DNA of 64,000 bases from Gammaproteobacteria bacterium (GTDB lineage: Bacteria > Pseudomonadota > Gammaproteobacteria > Steroidobacterales > Rariloculaceae): NCBI GenBank assembly GCA_036381015.1, contig DASVDR010000010.1, forward strand, positions 100,399 through 164,398. Direction: 5' to 3'. The notes below the pieces were generated by a model, which was not told the origin of the DNA, did not search any database, and was given only the letters and a program-made list of their open reading frames with translations. Below are positions 46,974-54,098 of the stretch, piece by piece; within the stretch, counting starts at the first letter, position 1, and the number at the start of each line of letters is the position of its first letter. Both the position numbers and the translations under genes were made by a program.

Positions 46974-47272
46974 GTCTCGGGAGAGACTGTAGCAACGACC
47001 GATCGGCAACGTCGGCTCTGCAACCAGTGCTGCGGCGCGACAGCCCGCCGAGGGCTTGAGTAGCAACGACCGATCGGCAACGTCGGCTCTGCAACGATTT
47101 TTCGGCCAACTTGGCCGAAATTTCCTCCTGACGTAGCAACGACCGATCGGCAAACGTCGGCTCTGCAAACTGCGCCCGACCGGGCGCGAAATCTCCAAGC
47201 TATTGAGTAGCAACGACCGATCGGCAAACGTCGGCTCTGCGACCGTAGACACGTACCTTGGCTTGACAAGCC
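46974..47272. repeat. Four-unit array of GTAG-headed 36-38 bp repeats alternating with hairpins
   Basis: Copies at 46989-47024, 47060-47095, 47133-47170 and 47207-47243 begin GTAGCAACGACCGATCGGCA and continue CGTCGGCTCTGC; copies 3 and 4 have one extra A. Units recur every 71-74 bp. Each gap holds a different hairpin: 46974-46987 (GTCTC/GAGAC), 47042-47056 (AGCCC/GGGCT), 47100-47120 (9-bp stem), 47172-47187 (7-bp stem) and 47260-47272 (GGCTTG-A-CAAGCC). GTAG plus an imperfect palindrome is the REP signature; the even spacing is not. The 46800-46973 stretch before it holds two copies of GCCAGAATCGCC and no gene. Confidence 0.85.
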
Positions 47273-47298
47273 TACTTGTTAATGCCAGAAATAGCCGC

Positions 47299-47811
47299 AT
47301 GCCGAAGAAGCTCGACTTCGCCAAGGACTACCGGACCCGCGCGCTAGTGGCTTACGTCGAGAGCGAAGGCGCCGACGCCGGGCACCGGATCACGCATTCG
47401 TACACGCGCTCGTTTCGGGAGCTGCGGTATGTGCTACTGACCGAGAACAGCAACGTCCGCGCCGTCTACCGCGTGCGCACGGATAACAGCTTGCGGCGGC
47501 TCCGGCGCTGGCCGAAGAAGCTCAACGAGTCGATCCCGAAGCCAAAAAAGAAGACGAAGGACGACATTGTGCGCGACGCGGCGCAGCGCATGATGAGCAA
47601 GGCTTTCGGCAACCCGGAAGCGGCGGACAAGTTGCTGGACGAATGGTTCCTGCACGTGAACGCGCTCGGGTGCTGCGAGGATCACGCGCACGAGCTGGCG
47701 TCGCTCAGTCCGAGAGAGATCAAAGCGGGACGCGAAGCCGGGTATCTCGACAAACCGCTGTCGATCGACGCGATACGCGAATACAAGGCGCGGCTCGGTC
47801 TCGACGAGTAA
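47299..47811 (+). CDS. Hypothetical island protein
   Basis: 170 aa from ATG 47299 (the frame is open to 47203 but that part is the repeat array). Basic and helical, with RWPKKLNESIPKPKKKTKDD in the middle and SLSPREIKAGREAGYLDKPLS near the end; CCEDHAHEL could bind a metal. No family recognised. It converges with the regulator at 47842. Confidence 0.65.
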   Translation: MPKKLDFAKDYRTRALVAYVESEGADAGHRITHSYTRSFRELRYVLLTENSNVRAVYRVRTDNSLRRLRRWPKKLNESIPKPKKKTKDDIVRDAAQRMMSKAFGNPEAADKLLDEWFLHVNALGCCEDHAHELASLSPREIKAGREAGYLDKPLSIDAIREYKARLGLDE

Positions 47812-47841
47812 CTGCCCCCTCCCGCCACCGGCGGCCGTGCT

Positions 47842-48204
47842 TTAGAGGTTCTTGCTACGTGGCCGTCCACCCTTGGCACCATTCGCGCGGCTGACATGGC
47901 CAGCATAGTTGCGAAATAGGTCTATCCCTGGCTGGCATGATGTGACGTTGAGATATGGGCGCGGGCCGATGTAATGGACCGGCACGCTGCTGGTAACAGC
48001 CGTCCCCATGCGGGTGTTGGCGCTCTTGGCAGGATTGATCCAGCCGTACAGCGTGCTTTTCGGCACCTGCCAGTAATCCGCCGCCTCGTCGTAACCCTCT
48101 CGCCATAAGGCCAGCGAGCCGACCGGCACGCCGGACTCGGCCGCCGCGTCATGGATGCGCGCCGCGCGCTCGTCCCGAGCGAATACGTCTCGATCCCGCT
48201 TCAC
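47842..48204 (-). CDS. Putative helix-turn-helix regulator
   Basis: 120 aa, the only protein-coding gene of the island on the minus strand. A helix-turn-helix is visible at YDEAADYWQVPKSTLYGWINP (about residues 38-58, 20-residue core), then a basic tail (ANGAKGGRPRSKNL). It is divergent from the excisionase-like gene at 48288 with an inverted repeat in the gap, the position of a satellite or phage master repressor. No family assigned. Confidence 0.65.
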   Translation of the reverse strand: MKRDRDVFARDERAARIHDAAAESGVPVGSLALWREGYDEAADYWQVPKSTLYGWINPAKSANTRMGTAVTSSVPVHYIGPRPYLNVTSCQPGIDLFRNYAGHVSRANGAKGGRPRSKNL

Positions 48205-48226
48205 GAAAAACCTGCTCGAACGATGG

Positions 48227-48243
48227 GCGGCATCTGCTGCCGC
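48227..48243. promoter_or_regulatory. Candidate operator in the divergent regulator gap
   Basis: GCGGCA-TCTGC-TGCCGC, a 6-bp-arm inverted repeat halfway between the two divergent regulator genes of the island. It could be bound by the minus-strand repressor. Confidence 0.45.
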
Positions 48244-48287
48244 TTCGTCCGAGAGTATACACGTTGAACACCGAACCGGAGATAAGA

Positions 48288-48494
48288 ATGTCTGACGAGT
48301 TACGCGAGACGCTCGCCAACATGCGGACCATTTCGCAGACCGCGCGATGGCTCGGCGCGTGTGAGATGACGATCAGGCGCTATGTCGAATCCGGCCGGGT
48401 CGAGGCCGTGAGCGTCGGCTCGTACTCGATGTTGACGCCGGAGGCGCAGCGCCAATGCGCCGCGTTGTACGAGCGGAACCGGCGCCGAGGCTGA
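48288..48494 (+). CDS. Excisionase/MerR-like winged-helix protein
   Basis: 68 aa from ATG 48288 (GGAG at 48278-48281). ISQTARWLGACEMTIRRYVE and SGRVEAVSVGSYSMLTPEAQ form the small winged helix of the HTH_17/AlpA-like excisionase group. It may switch on island genes or serve as recombination directionality factor. First gene of the rightward train; two bases separate its stop from the next ATG. Confidence 0.72.
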   Translation: MSDELRETLANMRTISQTARWLGACEMTIRRYVESGRVEAVSVGSYSMLTPEAQRQCAALYERNRRRG

Positions 48495-48495
48495 T

Positions 48496-48663
48496 ATGGA
48501 CGCACGCACGGCACGGTACGACGCGCTGCTAGACGCGCTCGCCGAGCTGTTTGTGCGGCTTCTAGAAGAAAGTGAGCCGGCGCTGGAGGCCGGCTCGGAA
48601 GGTGCGAAACATGCTGAGATCGACGCGGATCTTACCCGCCGAGCGGACAACCCGCAAACCTGA
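48496..48663 (+). CDS. Small acidic helical protein
   Basis: 55 aa: MDARTARYDALLDALAELFV, RLLEESEPALEAGSEGAKHA, EIDADLTRRADNPQT. It starts one base after the previous stop, and its 3' half overlaps the next gene in another frame. No family recognised; the position in the tight train is the main support. Confidence 0.5.
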   Translation: MDARTARYDALLDALAELFVRLLEESEPALEAGSEGAKHAEIDADLTRRADNPQT

Positions 48664-48832
48664 GACGCCGGATCTTTTCGGCGGTGACGCGGCACCCGTC
48701 GTGCTGCGCGCACCTTGCCGCTGCACTGTAGCTACAGGCTACATCGCGGCCGGCCGTGGACCGCACGCGGCTGAGCTGCGCTGCGCACGCGGCCACCACA
48801 TAGCGTGGCTACCGCGTCGAGTCACGTCATGA
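48611..48832 (+). CDS. Small Cys/His-rich protein
   Basis: 73 aa from ATG 48611 with GGAAGGTG upstream. CRCTVATGYIAAGRGPHAAE followed by LRCARGHHIAWLP gives Cys-x-Cys and Cys-His-His ligands for one zinc. Short zinc proteins of this kind are common in phage early regions. It overlaps the preceding gene by 53 bp in another frame, and its stop overlaps the next ATG (ATGA). Confidence 0.55.
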   Translation: MLRSTRILPAERTTRKPETPDLFGGDAAPVVLRAPCRCTVATGYIAAGRGPHAAELRCARGHHIAWLPRRVTS

Positions 48833-49038
48833 ACGAGCTCGCCGCACTCGCGCGCTCGACGGCCGCCGAATGGCGAGCGCTTCGGCAGCGCTGCCCCTTT
48901 CCTCCCGATATTGACGCCGCACTCGTCGAGCTGATCGACGCAGCCGAGCGGCTAGCCGCGCTCGCCGAGAGCGCGCACGAGCACGAGACCGTCGCGGGCG
49001 CGGCGGCCGGTGCACTCACTACTGCAAATGAAAGGTGA
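48829..49038 (+). CDS. Small helical protein
   Basis: 69 aa from ATG 48829: MNELAALARSTAAEWRALRQ, then a second Ala-rich helix (LVELIDAAERLAALAESAHE). No family recognised. ATGA overlap with the gene before and 4 bp from the gene after mark it as part of the translated train. Confidence 0.6.
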   Translation: MNELAALARSTAAEWRALRQRCPFPPDIDAALVELIDAAERLAALAESAHEHETVAGAAAGALTTANER

Positions 49039-49042
49039 CGAC

Positions 49043-49405
49043 ATGAGCAGAGACGTAACAGTAGACGACATGTTCCCTTCCAAGTACCTCAAGGCGGCCG
49101 ATCTGCCGCGCGCCGGTAAAACGCTGGAGATCGACAGCGTGGAACAGGAGAAGGTCGGCGACGACACGAAGTGGATTCTCTACTTCGTCGGCGAGGACAG
49201 GGGATTAATACTAAACAAGACCAACGCCAAGATGATCGCGAGCGAGTACGGCAACAAGGTAGCCGAGTGGAGCACGCGCAAGGTGCACTTGCGCCGCGAG
49301 AAGGTGAGCTTCAAGGGCGACGTGGTGGACGCGATTCGCGTCTCGGCCGTCGAATTTGACGATGCGATCCCGTTCGGCAAGGACGGCGACTCGGAAGCGG
49401 CTTGA
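49043..49405 (+). CDS. Phage-type hypothetical protein next to primase
   Basis: 120 aa from ATG 49043 (AAAGGTGACG upstream). FPSKYLKAADLPRAGKTLEI, KWILYFVGEDRGLILNKTNA and REKVSFKGDVVDAIRV describe a small beta-barrel that recurs just upstream of primase-helicase genes in phages and islands. A single-strand DNA-binding or replication-accessory role is plausible, not shown. Confidence 0.68.
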   Translation: MSRDVTVDDMFPSKYLKAADLPRAGKTLEIDSVEQEKVGDDTKWILYFVGEDRGLILNKTNAKMIASEYGNKVAEWSTRKVHLRREKVSFKGDVVDAIRVSAVEFDDAIPFGKDGDSEAA

Positions 49406-49466
49406 TCGGACTCGCGGCCGGCGGCTCCCCTGCTGCCGGCCGCGTCTTCTACCACGGGACGCACCT

Positions 49467-51422
49467 ATGAGAGACACAACAACAGCCGCGCTAGCTTGGA
49501 TCGAAAAGGGCCGCGCGGTCATTCCGATCCCGCACAAGCAAAAGGCGCCAGTGCTCGCGAACTGGCCGGCGCTGCGCATTACCGCCGAGACGGTCGGCGA
49601 CTACTTCAACGGCGCCGACTCGAATATCGGGCTGTTGCTCGGCGAGCCGAGCGGCGGCCTTGTTGACATCGACTTGGACGCGGACGAGGCCGTGAAGGCC
49701 GCGCCGTACTTCCTGCCCGATACCTACATTTACGGCCGCGAGCGCCGGCCGGCTTCGCATCGGCTGTATGTGTGTCCGGGTGCCGCCACGAAGAAGTGGC
49801 GCCACGGCGGCCGGACTTTGGTTGAGCTGCGCTCCACGGGCTGTCAGTCGCTCATACCGCCGAGTACGCACCCGGACGGAGATCGGTACGCTCGGGACGC
49901 ATTCGTGCGCTCACCGGCCGTAGAGATCGGTTTAGCGGAGCTGACGGCCGCACTCAACCGCACGGCGGCCGCTGCGCTCGTTGCAATGCACTGGCACGAG
50001 TCCGGCCGGCATGACTTGGCGCTCGCGCTCGCGGGTGCGCTCTCTCATGCCGGCTGGAGCGCGGACGATGTGGTGACGTTCATCGAAGCGTGCGCCGTAA
50101 CCGACGAAGAATTGGCCGATAGAGTGCGCGCAGCAAAGGACACGTGCGACGACTACGCGGCCGGCAAGCCGGTAACGGGTTGGCCGACACTTGCCGAGAT
50201 ATTCCCGACCGCTGGCGTGCTGCGCGAATGGCTCGCGATCGAGGACTTCCCGGCGCTCGTCGCCGACGAAAAGCGCGAGACACGCGACGAGCCGGCGCTC
50301 GTCATGATCCAAGCGAGCACGATCAAGCCGCGCAAGCTCGAGCCGGTATGGCCGGGCGTGCTGTGGTGCGGCAAGCCGACGCTGATCGTCGGCGACCCCG
50401 GCAAGGGCAAGTCGCTTGCCACACTCGACATTGCCGCGCGTGTGTCCACGGGGGCGCCGTGGCCGTGCGATACCGAGCGGCGCGAGCCGGGTGACGTACT
50501 GCTGCTGTCGGCCGAGGACGACGCCGAGGACACTATCATTCCGCGACTCGACGCGGCCGGCGCCGATCGCTCACGCATTCGCATTATCGCGGGCGTGCGT
50601 GGCGAGGACGGCCGCATAGACTGGCTCTCCCTCGATCGGCACTGGAGCCAGCTTGCCGACGGTGTGCGGCAGATCAAGCCGCGCCTGATCGTCATCGATC
50701 CCCTCTCGGCCTATATGGGCCGTGCCGACTCTCACAACGAAGGCGACGTGCGGCGGGTGCTCGCGGGCGTCGCCGAGCTGGCGCAGCAATCGAGAGCCGC
50801 CGTGCTCGCGGTGCGGCACTTCCGCAAGGGCGGCTCCGACTCCCCACAGGGCCGCGTCATTGGCTCCGTCGCGTTCACGGCCGCCGCGCGCGCCGTGTAC
50901 GCCGTCGTACCCGATCCCGAGGACGAGCAGCAACGGCTGGTCGTGTGCTTGAAGTGCAACCTTGCGGCCGATACGACCGGCTATAGCTTCCGCATCGCGA
51001 CGACGGCGGCCGGCGACCCTTACACCCAGTGGGGCGCCGAGCGGGAGTTTCGCACGGCCGACGAGCTACTCGGGGTTGGCGACGGCGGCGGACACACGGC
51101 CGAGTGCGAGCAATGCGGCGAGACATTCATAGGCCGTCGACGTGACGCAAAGTACTGCTCGGGAGCGTGTCGGCAGAAAGCACAACGCGAGCGCGCGAAG
51201 AAGGGTGTAACAGATACCCCTGCCAGTGATAGCCGTAACGATCCGTTACGAAGCGTAACACCGTCACGGATCGTTACGGATCGTAACGGCTCTCTCTTAG
51301 GGGGTAGCCGTAACGGCGCGACCGGCTACCGCTACGAATGCCTGAACTGCCACGGCAAGGGCTGCCGGCATTGTGACCCGCAAATCCGCGCCAAAGAGCA
51401 ACAGGACCATGAGGACTTCTAG
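49467..51422 (+). CDS. Primase-polymerase / RepA-like helicase fusion
   Basis: 651 aa from ATG 49467. N-terminal archaeo-eukaryotic Prim-Pol domain (WIEKGRAVIPIPHKQKAP, GLLLGEPSGGLVDIDLD with the metal-binding DxD, HRLYVCPG), then a RecA-type AAA_25 helicase with Walker A GDPGKGKS (about residue 312), Walker B LIVIDPLSAYMG and HFRKGGSDSPQGRVIGSVA. The C terminus has a Zn ribbon (CEQCGETF, YCSGACRQ), a low-complexity linker whose DNA is a repeat cluster, and a second Cys cluster (CLNCHGKGCRHC). This is the replication protein of the island. Confidence 0.88.
   Translation: MRDTTTAALAWIEKGRAVIPIPHKQKAPVLANWPALRITAETVGDYFNGADSNIGLLLGEPSGGLVDIDLDADEAVKAAPYFLPDTYIYGRERRPASHRLYVCPGAATKKWRHGGRTLVELRSTGCQSLIPPSTHPDGDRYARDAFVRSPAVEIGLAELTAALNRTAAAALVAMHWHESGRHDLALALAGALSHAGWSADDVVTFIEACAVTDEELADRVRAAKDTCDDYAAGKPVTGWPTLAEIFPTAGVLREWLAIEDFPALVADEKRETRDEPALVMIQASTIKPRKLEPVWPGVLWCGKPTLIVGDPGKGKSLATLDIAARVSTGAPWPCDTERREPGDVLLLSAEDDAEDTIIPRLDAAGADRSRIRIIAGVRGEDGRIDWLSLDRHWSQLADGVRQIKPRLIVIDPLSAYMGRADSHNEGDVRRVLAGVAELAQQSRAAVLAVRHFRKGGSDSPQGRVIGSVAFTAAARAVYAVVPDPEDEQQRLVVCLKCNLAADTTGYSFRIATTAAGDPYTQWGAEREFRTADELLGVGDGGGHTAECEQCGETFIGRRRDAKYCSGACRQKAQRERAKKGVTDTPASDSRNDPLRSVTPSRIVTDRNGSLLGGSRNGATGYRYECLNCHGKGCRHCDPQIRAKEQQDHEDF
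51234..51315. repeat. Iteron-like inverted repeats inside the primase gene, candidate origin
   Basis: CGTAACG or its complement occurs exactly five times in 82 bp: 51234, 51244, 51272, 51282 and 51309. Four are arranged as two mirror pairs, CGTAACG-ATC-CGTTACG (51234-51250) and CGTTACG-GAT-CGTAACG (51272-51288). They encode the low-complexity linker between the two Cys clusters of the replication protein, so the DNA rather than the protein seems to be under selection. Confidence 0.65.
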
Positions 51423-51681
51423 CGCCATTCGCACTGTGCGCTCGGCGCTGCGCCGTGCTGGCGTCTCGGTCGAGCTCGTGGACGGCCGCATCCGAGCACG
51501 GCCGGCGGCTGCACTCACGGACGAGCTGCGCGCACTCATTCGTGAGCACCGGGACGCGCTCGCCGACGTGCTGCGTTACCGGCCGGCATTGGAGCCGCCG
51601 TTGCGGCTCAAGCGGCGCGGCTTCCGGTATGTCTGCCACGGCTGCGAGCGCGGCTGTTGGTGGTGTGGCGCGTGGGGTTGA
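51409..51681 (+). CDS. Small protein with TubC-like helix region and CxxC pair
   Basis: 90 aa from ATG 51409, overlapping the primase gene by 14 bp (AACAGGA upstream). VRSALRRAGVSVELVDGRIR and LTDELRALIREHRDALADVL resemble the small TubC docking-like domain seen beside primases in phage-like elements. The end, YVCHGCERGCWWCGAWG, has four Cys. Confidence 0.6.
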   Translation: MRTSSAIRTVRSALRRAGVSVELVDGRIRARPAAALTDELRALIREHRDALADVLRYRPALEPPLRLKRRGFRYVCHGCERGCWWCGAWG

Positions 51682-51699
51682 GACAAGAGGAGCAGAGAC

Positions 51700-51837
51700 A
51701 TGCATTGGGACGACGCCGAGCGCGTGCTAGCCGCTGCCGCGCCTCGACCGAGGCACGCGATGTGCAATCTATTGGTATTGCACGTCTTCTCGGGTGGGCA
51801 ACTAGACATCCCCAGAGCGCGCAGGAGCCAGCATTGA
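51700..51837 (+). CDS. Very small protein
   Basis: 45 aa: MHWDDAERVLAAAAPRPRHA, MCNLLVLHVFSGGQLDIPRA, RRSQH. AAGAGGAG lies 7-14 bp before the ATG. Support is the ribosome site and the ATTGA overlap with the next start; no family recognised. Confidence 0.45.
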   Translation: MHWDDAERVLAAAAPRPRHAMCNLLVLHVFSGGQLDIPRARRSQH

Positions 51838-51917
51838 GCCGGCTATACCGCGCCGCTGTCGTCGTTCAGATCACGGCGCCGCTCTGGCTCACGGCCGCCG
51901 CATGGGTGCTCTCGTGA
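51834..51917 (+). CDS. 27-residue membrane peptide (tentative)
   Basis: TTG 51834 overlaps the previous stop (ATTGA). The peptide is MSRLYRAAVVVQITAPLWLT then AAAWVLS: a basic N terminus and one membrane helix. It could be a small toxin or holin-like peptide, or not translated at all. Confidence 0.3.
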   Translation: MSRLYRAAVVVQITAPLWLTAAAWVLS

Positions 51918-52087
51918 ACGCGTACGGAGAGCACACGATCGACGACCCGGCACCGGAACGGCTGGAGGACCGCGTACAGCGCTGTGAGGCGCACGAGCCG
52001 GACGGCTCACGGTGCCGCACGCTCACCTTGCACGATCGGTGCTGGAGACACCGGCGGCAAGCGTACCAGCGGGAGACGGAGCAGTGA
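51902..52087 (+). CDS. Small Cys/His cluster protein
   Basis: 61 aa from ATG 51902, or 57 aa from GTG 51914, which would give a GTGA overlap in the style of the island. RCEAHEPDGSRCRTLTLHDR then CWRHRR gives a Cys-His-Cys-Cys-His pattern common in short phage proteins. Its stop again overlaps a GTG that opens a 21-codon frame (52084-52149). Confidence 0.5.
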   Translation: MGALVNAYGEHTIDDPAPERLEDRVQRCEAHEPDGSRCRTLTLHDRCWRHRRQAYQRETEQ

Positions 52088-52153
52088 GCGCACACGGCAC
52101 GGCAAGTGTCGCAAACCCGTCTCGGCAATCGCGACCCCGGCGCCCGTGACTAT

Positions 52154-52177
52154 GCTGATATACTTAGGGATATCAGC
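52154..52177. promoter_or_regulatory. Perfect inverted repeat, candidate operator
   Basis: GCTGATAT, 8-bp spacer, ATATCAGC, in an AT-rich gap 43 bp before the gene at 52220. Its arms and spacing fit a dimeric repressor or a packaging/partition site. Confidence 0.45.
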
Positions 52178-52219
52178 AATTTACGGAATGTTTACCTACA
52201 TGGAGACGGGTAGTTAGCC

Positions 52220-52579
52220 ATGCGTCGAGACCGCCGTAACGCGACCCTACCCGCCAAGTGGACACCGGCCTTTGTCGAGAGGCTGGACCTACGGCGGACC
52301 GAGCACCGGGAGCTGATGAGGCAGTACACGCAGCTGCTCACGGACGCGACCGGTGGGGAGCCGAGCGAGGCACAGGATATGCTCGCGAGGCGCGCTGTGT
52401 GGCTCTCATGGCGCATATCGCGAATCGAGCATGGCGAGGATACGGCGAGCACGCGCGAGTACACGGCGCTGCTACAGCAGCTTGTGACGTACCTCAAAGC
52501 ACTTGGGATCGAGCGCCAGTCTCGGCCGGTATTCGATATCGACGACTACTCGGCGATCGTGAACGGAGGCCAGCCATGA
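52220..52579 (+). CDS. Phage-like protein, possible small terminase
   Basis: 119 aa: an N-terminal basic start (MRRDRRNATLPAKWTPAFVE), a central helical region and LQQLVTYLKALGIERQSRPV near the end, which resembles the last helix of P27-type small terminases. The match is short and I would not rest on it. GGAGACGGG precedes the ATG by about 10 bp. Confidence 0.5.
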   Translation: MRRDRRNATLPAKWTPAFVERLDLRRTEHRELMRQYTQLLTDATGGEPSEAQDMLARRAVWLSWRISRIEHGEDTASTREYTALLQQLVTYLKALGIERQSRPVFDIDDYSAIVNGGQP

Positions 52580-52668
52580 GGCCGAGGCTGCCATTTTCGT
52601 TTTCGTTTCGGCGCGGGTACGCACACGCGGCCGACAACAAAAAATTCAGCGCCAGGAGCCGGGCATGA
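52576..52668 (+). CDS. 30-residue basic peptide (tentative)
   Basis: ATG 52576 overlaps the previous stop (ATGA) and its own stop overlaps the next ATG. Sequence MRPRLPFSFSFRRGYAHAAD then NKKFSARSRA. Supported only by the overlaps on both sides; it may be a translational relay. Confidence 0.3.
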   Translation: MRPRLPFSFSFRRGYAHAADNKKFSARSRA

Positions 52669-53045
52669 ACACGAAGCAGCGCATTCTCGAATTGGTCTCG
52701 ACCGGGAGCACGCTTCGACTTGCGTCGGGAGCCTGCGGGCTGGAGCCGGCGGAGGCTGCGGAGTTGTTGCGCACGGATGAGCGGTTCCGCCGCGCGGTGC
52801 GAGCGGCGCGGTATTCGGTATTGGCGGCTGCGGCGGCGAAGGTGGCCGCGTCGAAAGACTCGCGCTCGGCGCGGTGGATGCTCGAGGTCGCGCCGGAGAG
52901 TCGTGACGAGTATCGGCAGGAGTCGGCCGGCGGCCGGCTCGAAGTGGTCATCAACATTGATCGCGGCGGTACCGGCGGTGTCGAGCCGTTGGTGATCGAG
53001 CAGCCGGCGCGGGAGCGGATCGGACATGACGACGATCAGCGTTAA
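52665..53045 (+). CDS. Helix-turn-helix protein, terminase-small-like
   Basis: 126 aa from ATG 52665 with CAGGAG 12 bp upstream. The N terminus (MNTKQRILELVSTGSTLRLA, SGACGLEPAEAAELLRTDER) looks like the HTH that starts phage small terminases, and SARWMLEVAPESRDEYRQ resembles their central helix. If right, it would recognise the island's packaging site and hand it to a helper's large terminase. Confidence 0.5.
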   Translation: MNTKQRILELVSTGSTLRLASGACGLEPAEAAELLRTDERFRRAVRAARYSVLAAAAAKVAASKDSRSARWMLEVAPESRDEYRQESAGGRLEVVINIDRGGTGGVEPLVIEQPARERIGHDDDQR

Positions 53046-53106
53046 AACAGCGCACGCGCCGAGGCCGCTGAAGAATCCGCCGCCTTCACCGATCCGGACG
53101 GGCTGA
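53026..53106 (+). CDS. 26-residue peptide (tentative, coupled to next gene)
   Basis: ATG 53026 lies inside the end of the previous gene; the stop shares bases with the next start (TGATG at 53104-53108). Sequence MTTISVKTAHAPRPLKNPPP then SPIRTG. A likely coupling device for the 53106 gene rather than a functional protein. Confidence 0.3.
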   Translation: MTTISVKTAHAPRPLKNPPPSPIRTG

Positions 53107-53372
53107 TGGACGCCGAGACGTACCGCGCCGAGATACTGGACGCGCTCACCGGTGAGGTGGGGCCGTTCGAGCGGTTGATTGCCGATCTCGCGGCGCACGA
53201 GCTCGTGATGCGGCATCGTGTCGAGACGTTTGTTGCGGCGCTCGAGGTGGCGGGCGCCGATGTGCTGCGCTTCCCGATCGGCTTGGAGCGTGCGCGGCTC
53301 GCGAAGTCGATCGAGGCGAGGCTCAAGGTGCTGGGTCTCAGCCAGGCGCAGATTGTGAGGTTTTTGCATTGA
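53106..53372 (+). CDS. Helical phage-like protein
   Basis: 88 aa, all helical (YRAEILDALTGEVGPFERLI, ADLAAHELVMRHRVETFVAA, SIEARLKVLGLSQAQIVRFL). The pattern fits a small virion-assembly or terminase-accessory protein, but no family is recognised. It begins at a TGATG overlap. Confidence 0.55.
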   Translation: MDAETYRAEILDALTGEVGPFERLIADLAAHELVMRHRVETFVAALEVAGADVLRFPIGLERARLAKSIEARLKVLGLSQAQIVRFLH

Positions 53373-53557
53373 GTTCGAGTCCGCGAGTGGTGTTCCTCCC
53401 GCCACCGACATGCGGACTCACAGCGCGGCACGTCGAGTGCGGCCGTCTCGTCGCGAGCGGGTTATTCCCGTGGTCGGCGGCTGTTCGTTCTCGCGTGCCT
53501 GCGCGACCTTTGAGCGGGAGAAGCGGGAGACGTATTTCACTTTCCACGGAGACGGAT

Positions 53558-53776
53558 ATGACAATTGATGAATTGACGGAGCGCGTCACCTTCGACGCGA
53601 AAAACGAGGCGAAGGACGTGTTTCGCGAGACGGACCTTCGTGCTCGGAGGCTAATGAGCGCCAACAGCCAGTTGGATTATGGCGCGGCCGTGAGAGCGGT
53701 TTTCAACGAGGACCGCGACTTGTGCGAGCTGTACGTGCGCACGACGCCGCCGCTGCACCACAACGGAGGTGCGTAA
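53558..53776 (+). CDS. Small phage-like protein
   Basis: 72 aa from ATG 53558 (CGGAGACGG upstream). DELTERVTFDAKNEAKDVFR and LDYGAAVRAVFNEDRDLCEL. The frame is open back to 53369, but the extra part is Pro/Arg-rich and probably untranslated; the 185-bp gap 53373-53557 shows nothing else. A similar short gene precedes Mu-I-like protease genes in phages. Its stop overlaps the next start (TAATG). Confidence 0.6.
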   Translation: MTIDELTERVTFDAKNEAKDVFRETDLRARRLMSANSQLDYGAAVRAVFNEDRDLCELYVRTTPPLHHNGGA

Positions 53777-54048
53777 TGGCGTTGCGAAGCCTGGACCCGA
53801 AAACGGGTTACACACGGCCGAAGTCTCGAAAGGACATGAGTCCCGACGAGCTGCACTACTTGGACGTGATCGTGCCGCGACGAAATGCCGAGCGCGCGAG
53901 GCTGGACGCGAAGTTCGCACGCGAGCGCGATCTCGATCTTGTTTATCAGAGCATGACCGAGGGTCACGTGACACCGGAGGCCGTCGCGAAGCATCGCGGG
54001 TGGACTGTCGAGAAAGCGCGGTTTTTGTTGAACGGCGCAAAGGCGTAA
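53776..54048 (+). CDS. Small phage-like protein
   Basis: 90 aa from ATG 53776, overlapping the previous gene by one base. MALRSLDPKTGYTRPKSRKD at the start and a winged-helix-like end (VYQSMTEGHVTPEAVAKHRG, WTVEKARFLLNG). No family recognised. It ends before a terminator. Confidence 0.6.
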   Translation: MALRSLDPKTGYTRPKSRKDMSPDELHYLDVIVPRRNAERARLDAKFARERDLDLVYQSMTEGHVTPEAVAKHRGWTVEKARFLLNGAKA

Positions 54049-54055
54049 CCAGACG

Positions 54056-54083
54056 GGGAGCGGTCGGAGGGCCGCTCCCTTTT
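54056..54083 (+). terminator. Rho-independent terminator before the scaffold gene
   Basis: GGGAGCGG (54056-54063), 8-nt loop, CCGCTCCC (54072-54079), TTTT. It separates the small-gene train from the protease/scaffold gene, which must have its own start or depend on read-through; AGATAAAAAT follows at once. Confidence 0.7.
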
Positions 54084-54098
54084 CTGCGGGAGATAAAA

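Noticed and set aside
46781-47269. 162-codon minus-strand frame over the repeat array
   Set aside because: Its protein is only the repeat read in two frames (recurring RSVVA and LPIGRCYS words) and it runs through a terminator.
46974-47272. CRISPR array
   Set aside because: Repeat and spacer lengths fit, but every spacer contains a hairpin, repeats vary in length, only four units exist and there are no cas genes.
52084-52149. 21-codon frame with GTGA overlap
   Set aside because: Too short and basic to support alone; mentioned only as a possible coupling frame.
53369-53557. 63-residue extension of the 53558 gene from TTG 53369
   Set aside because: Pro/Arg/Cys-rich sequence without pattern; ATG 53558 has its own ribosome site.
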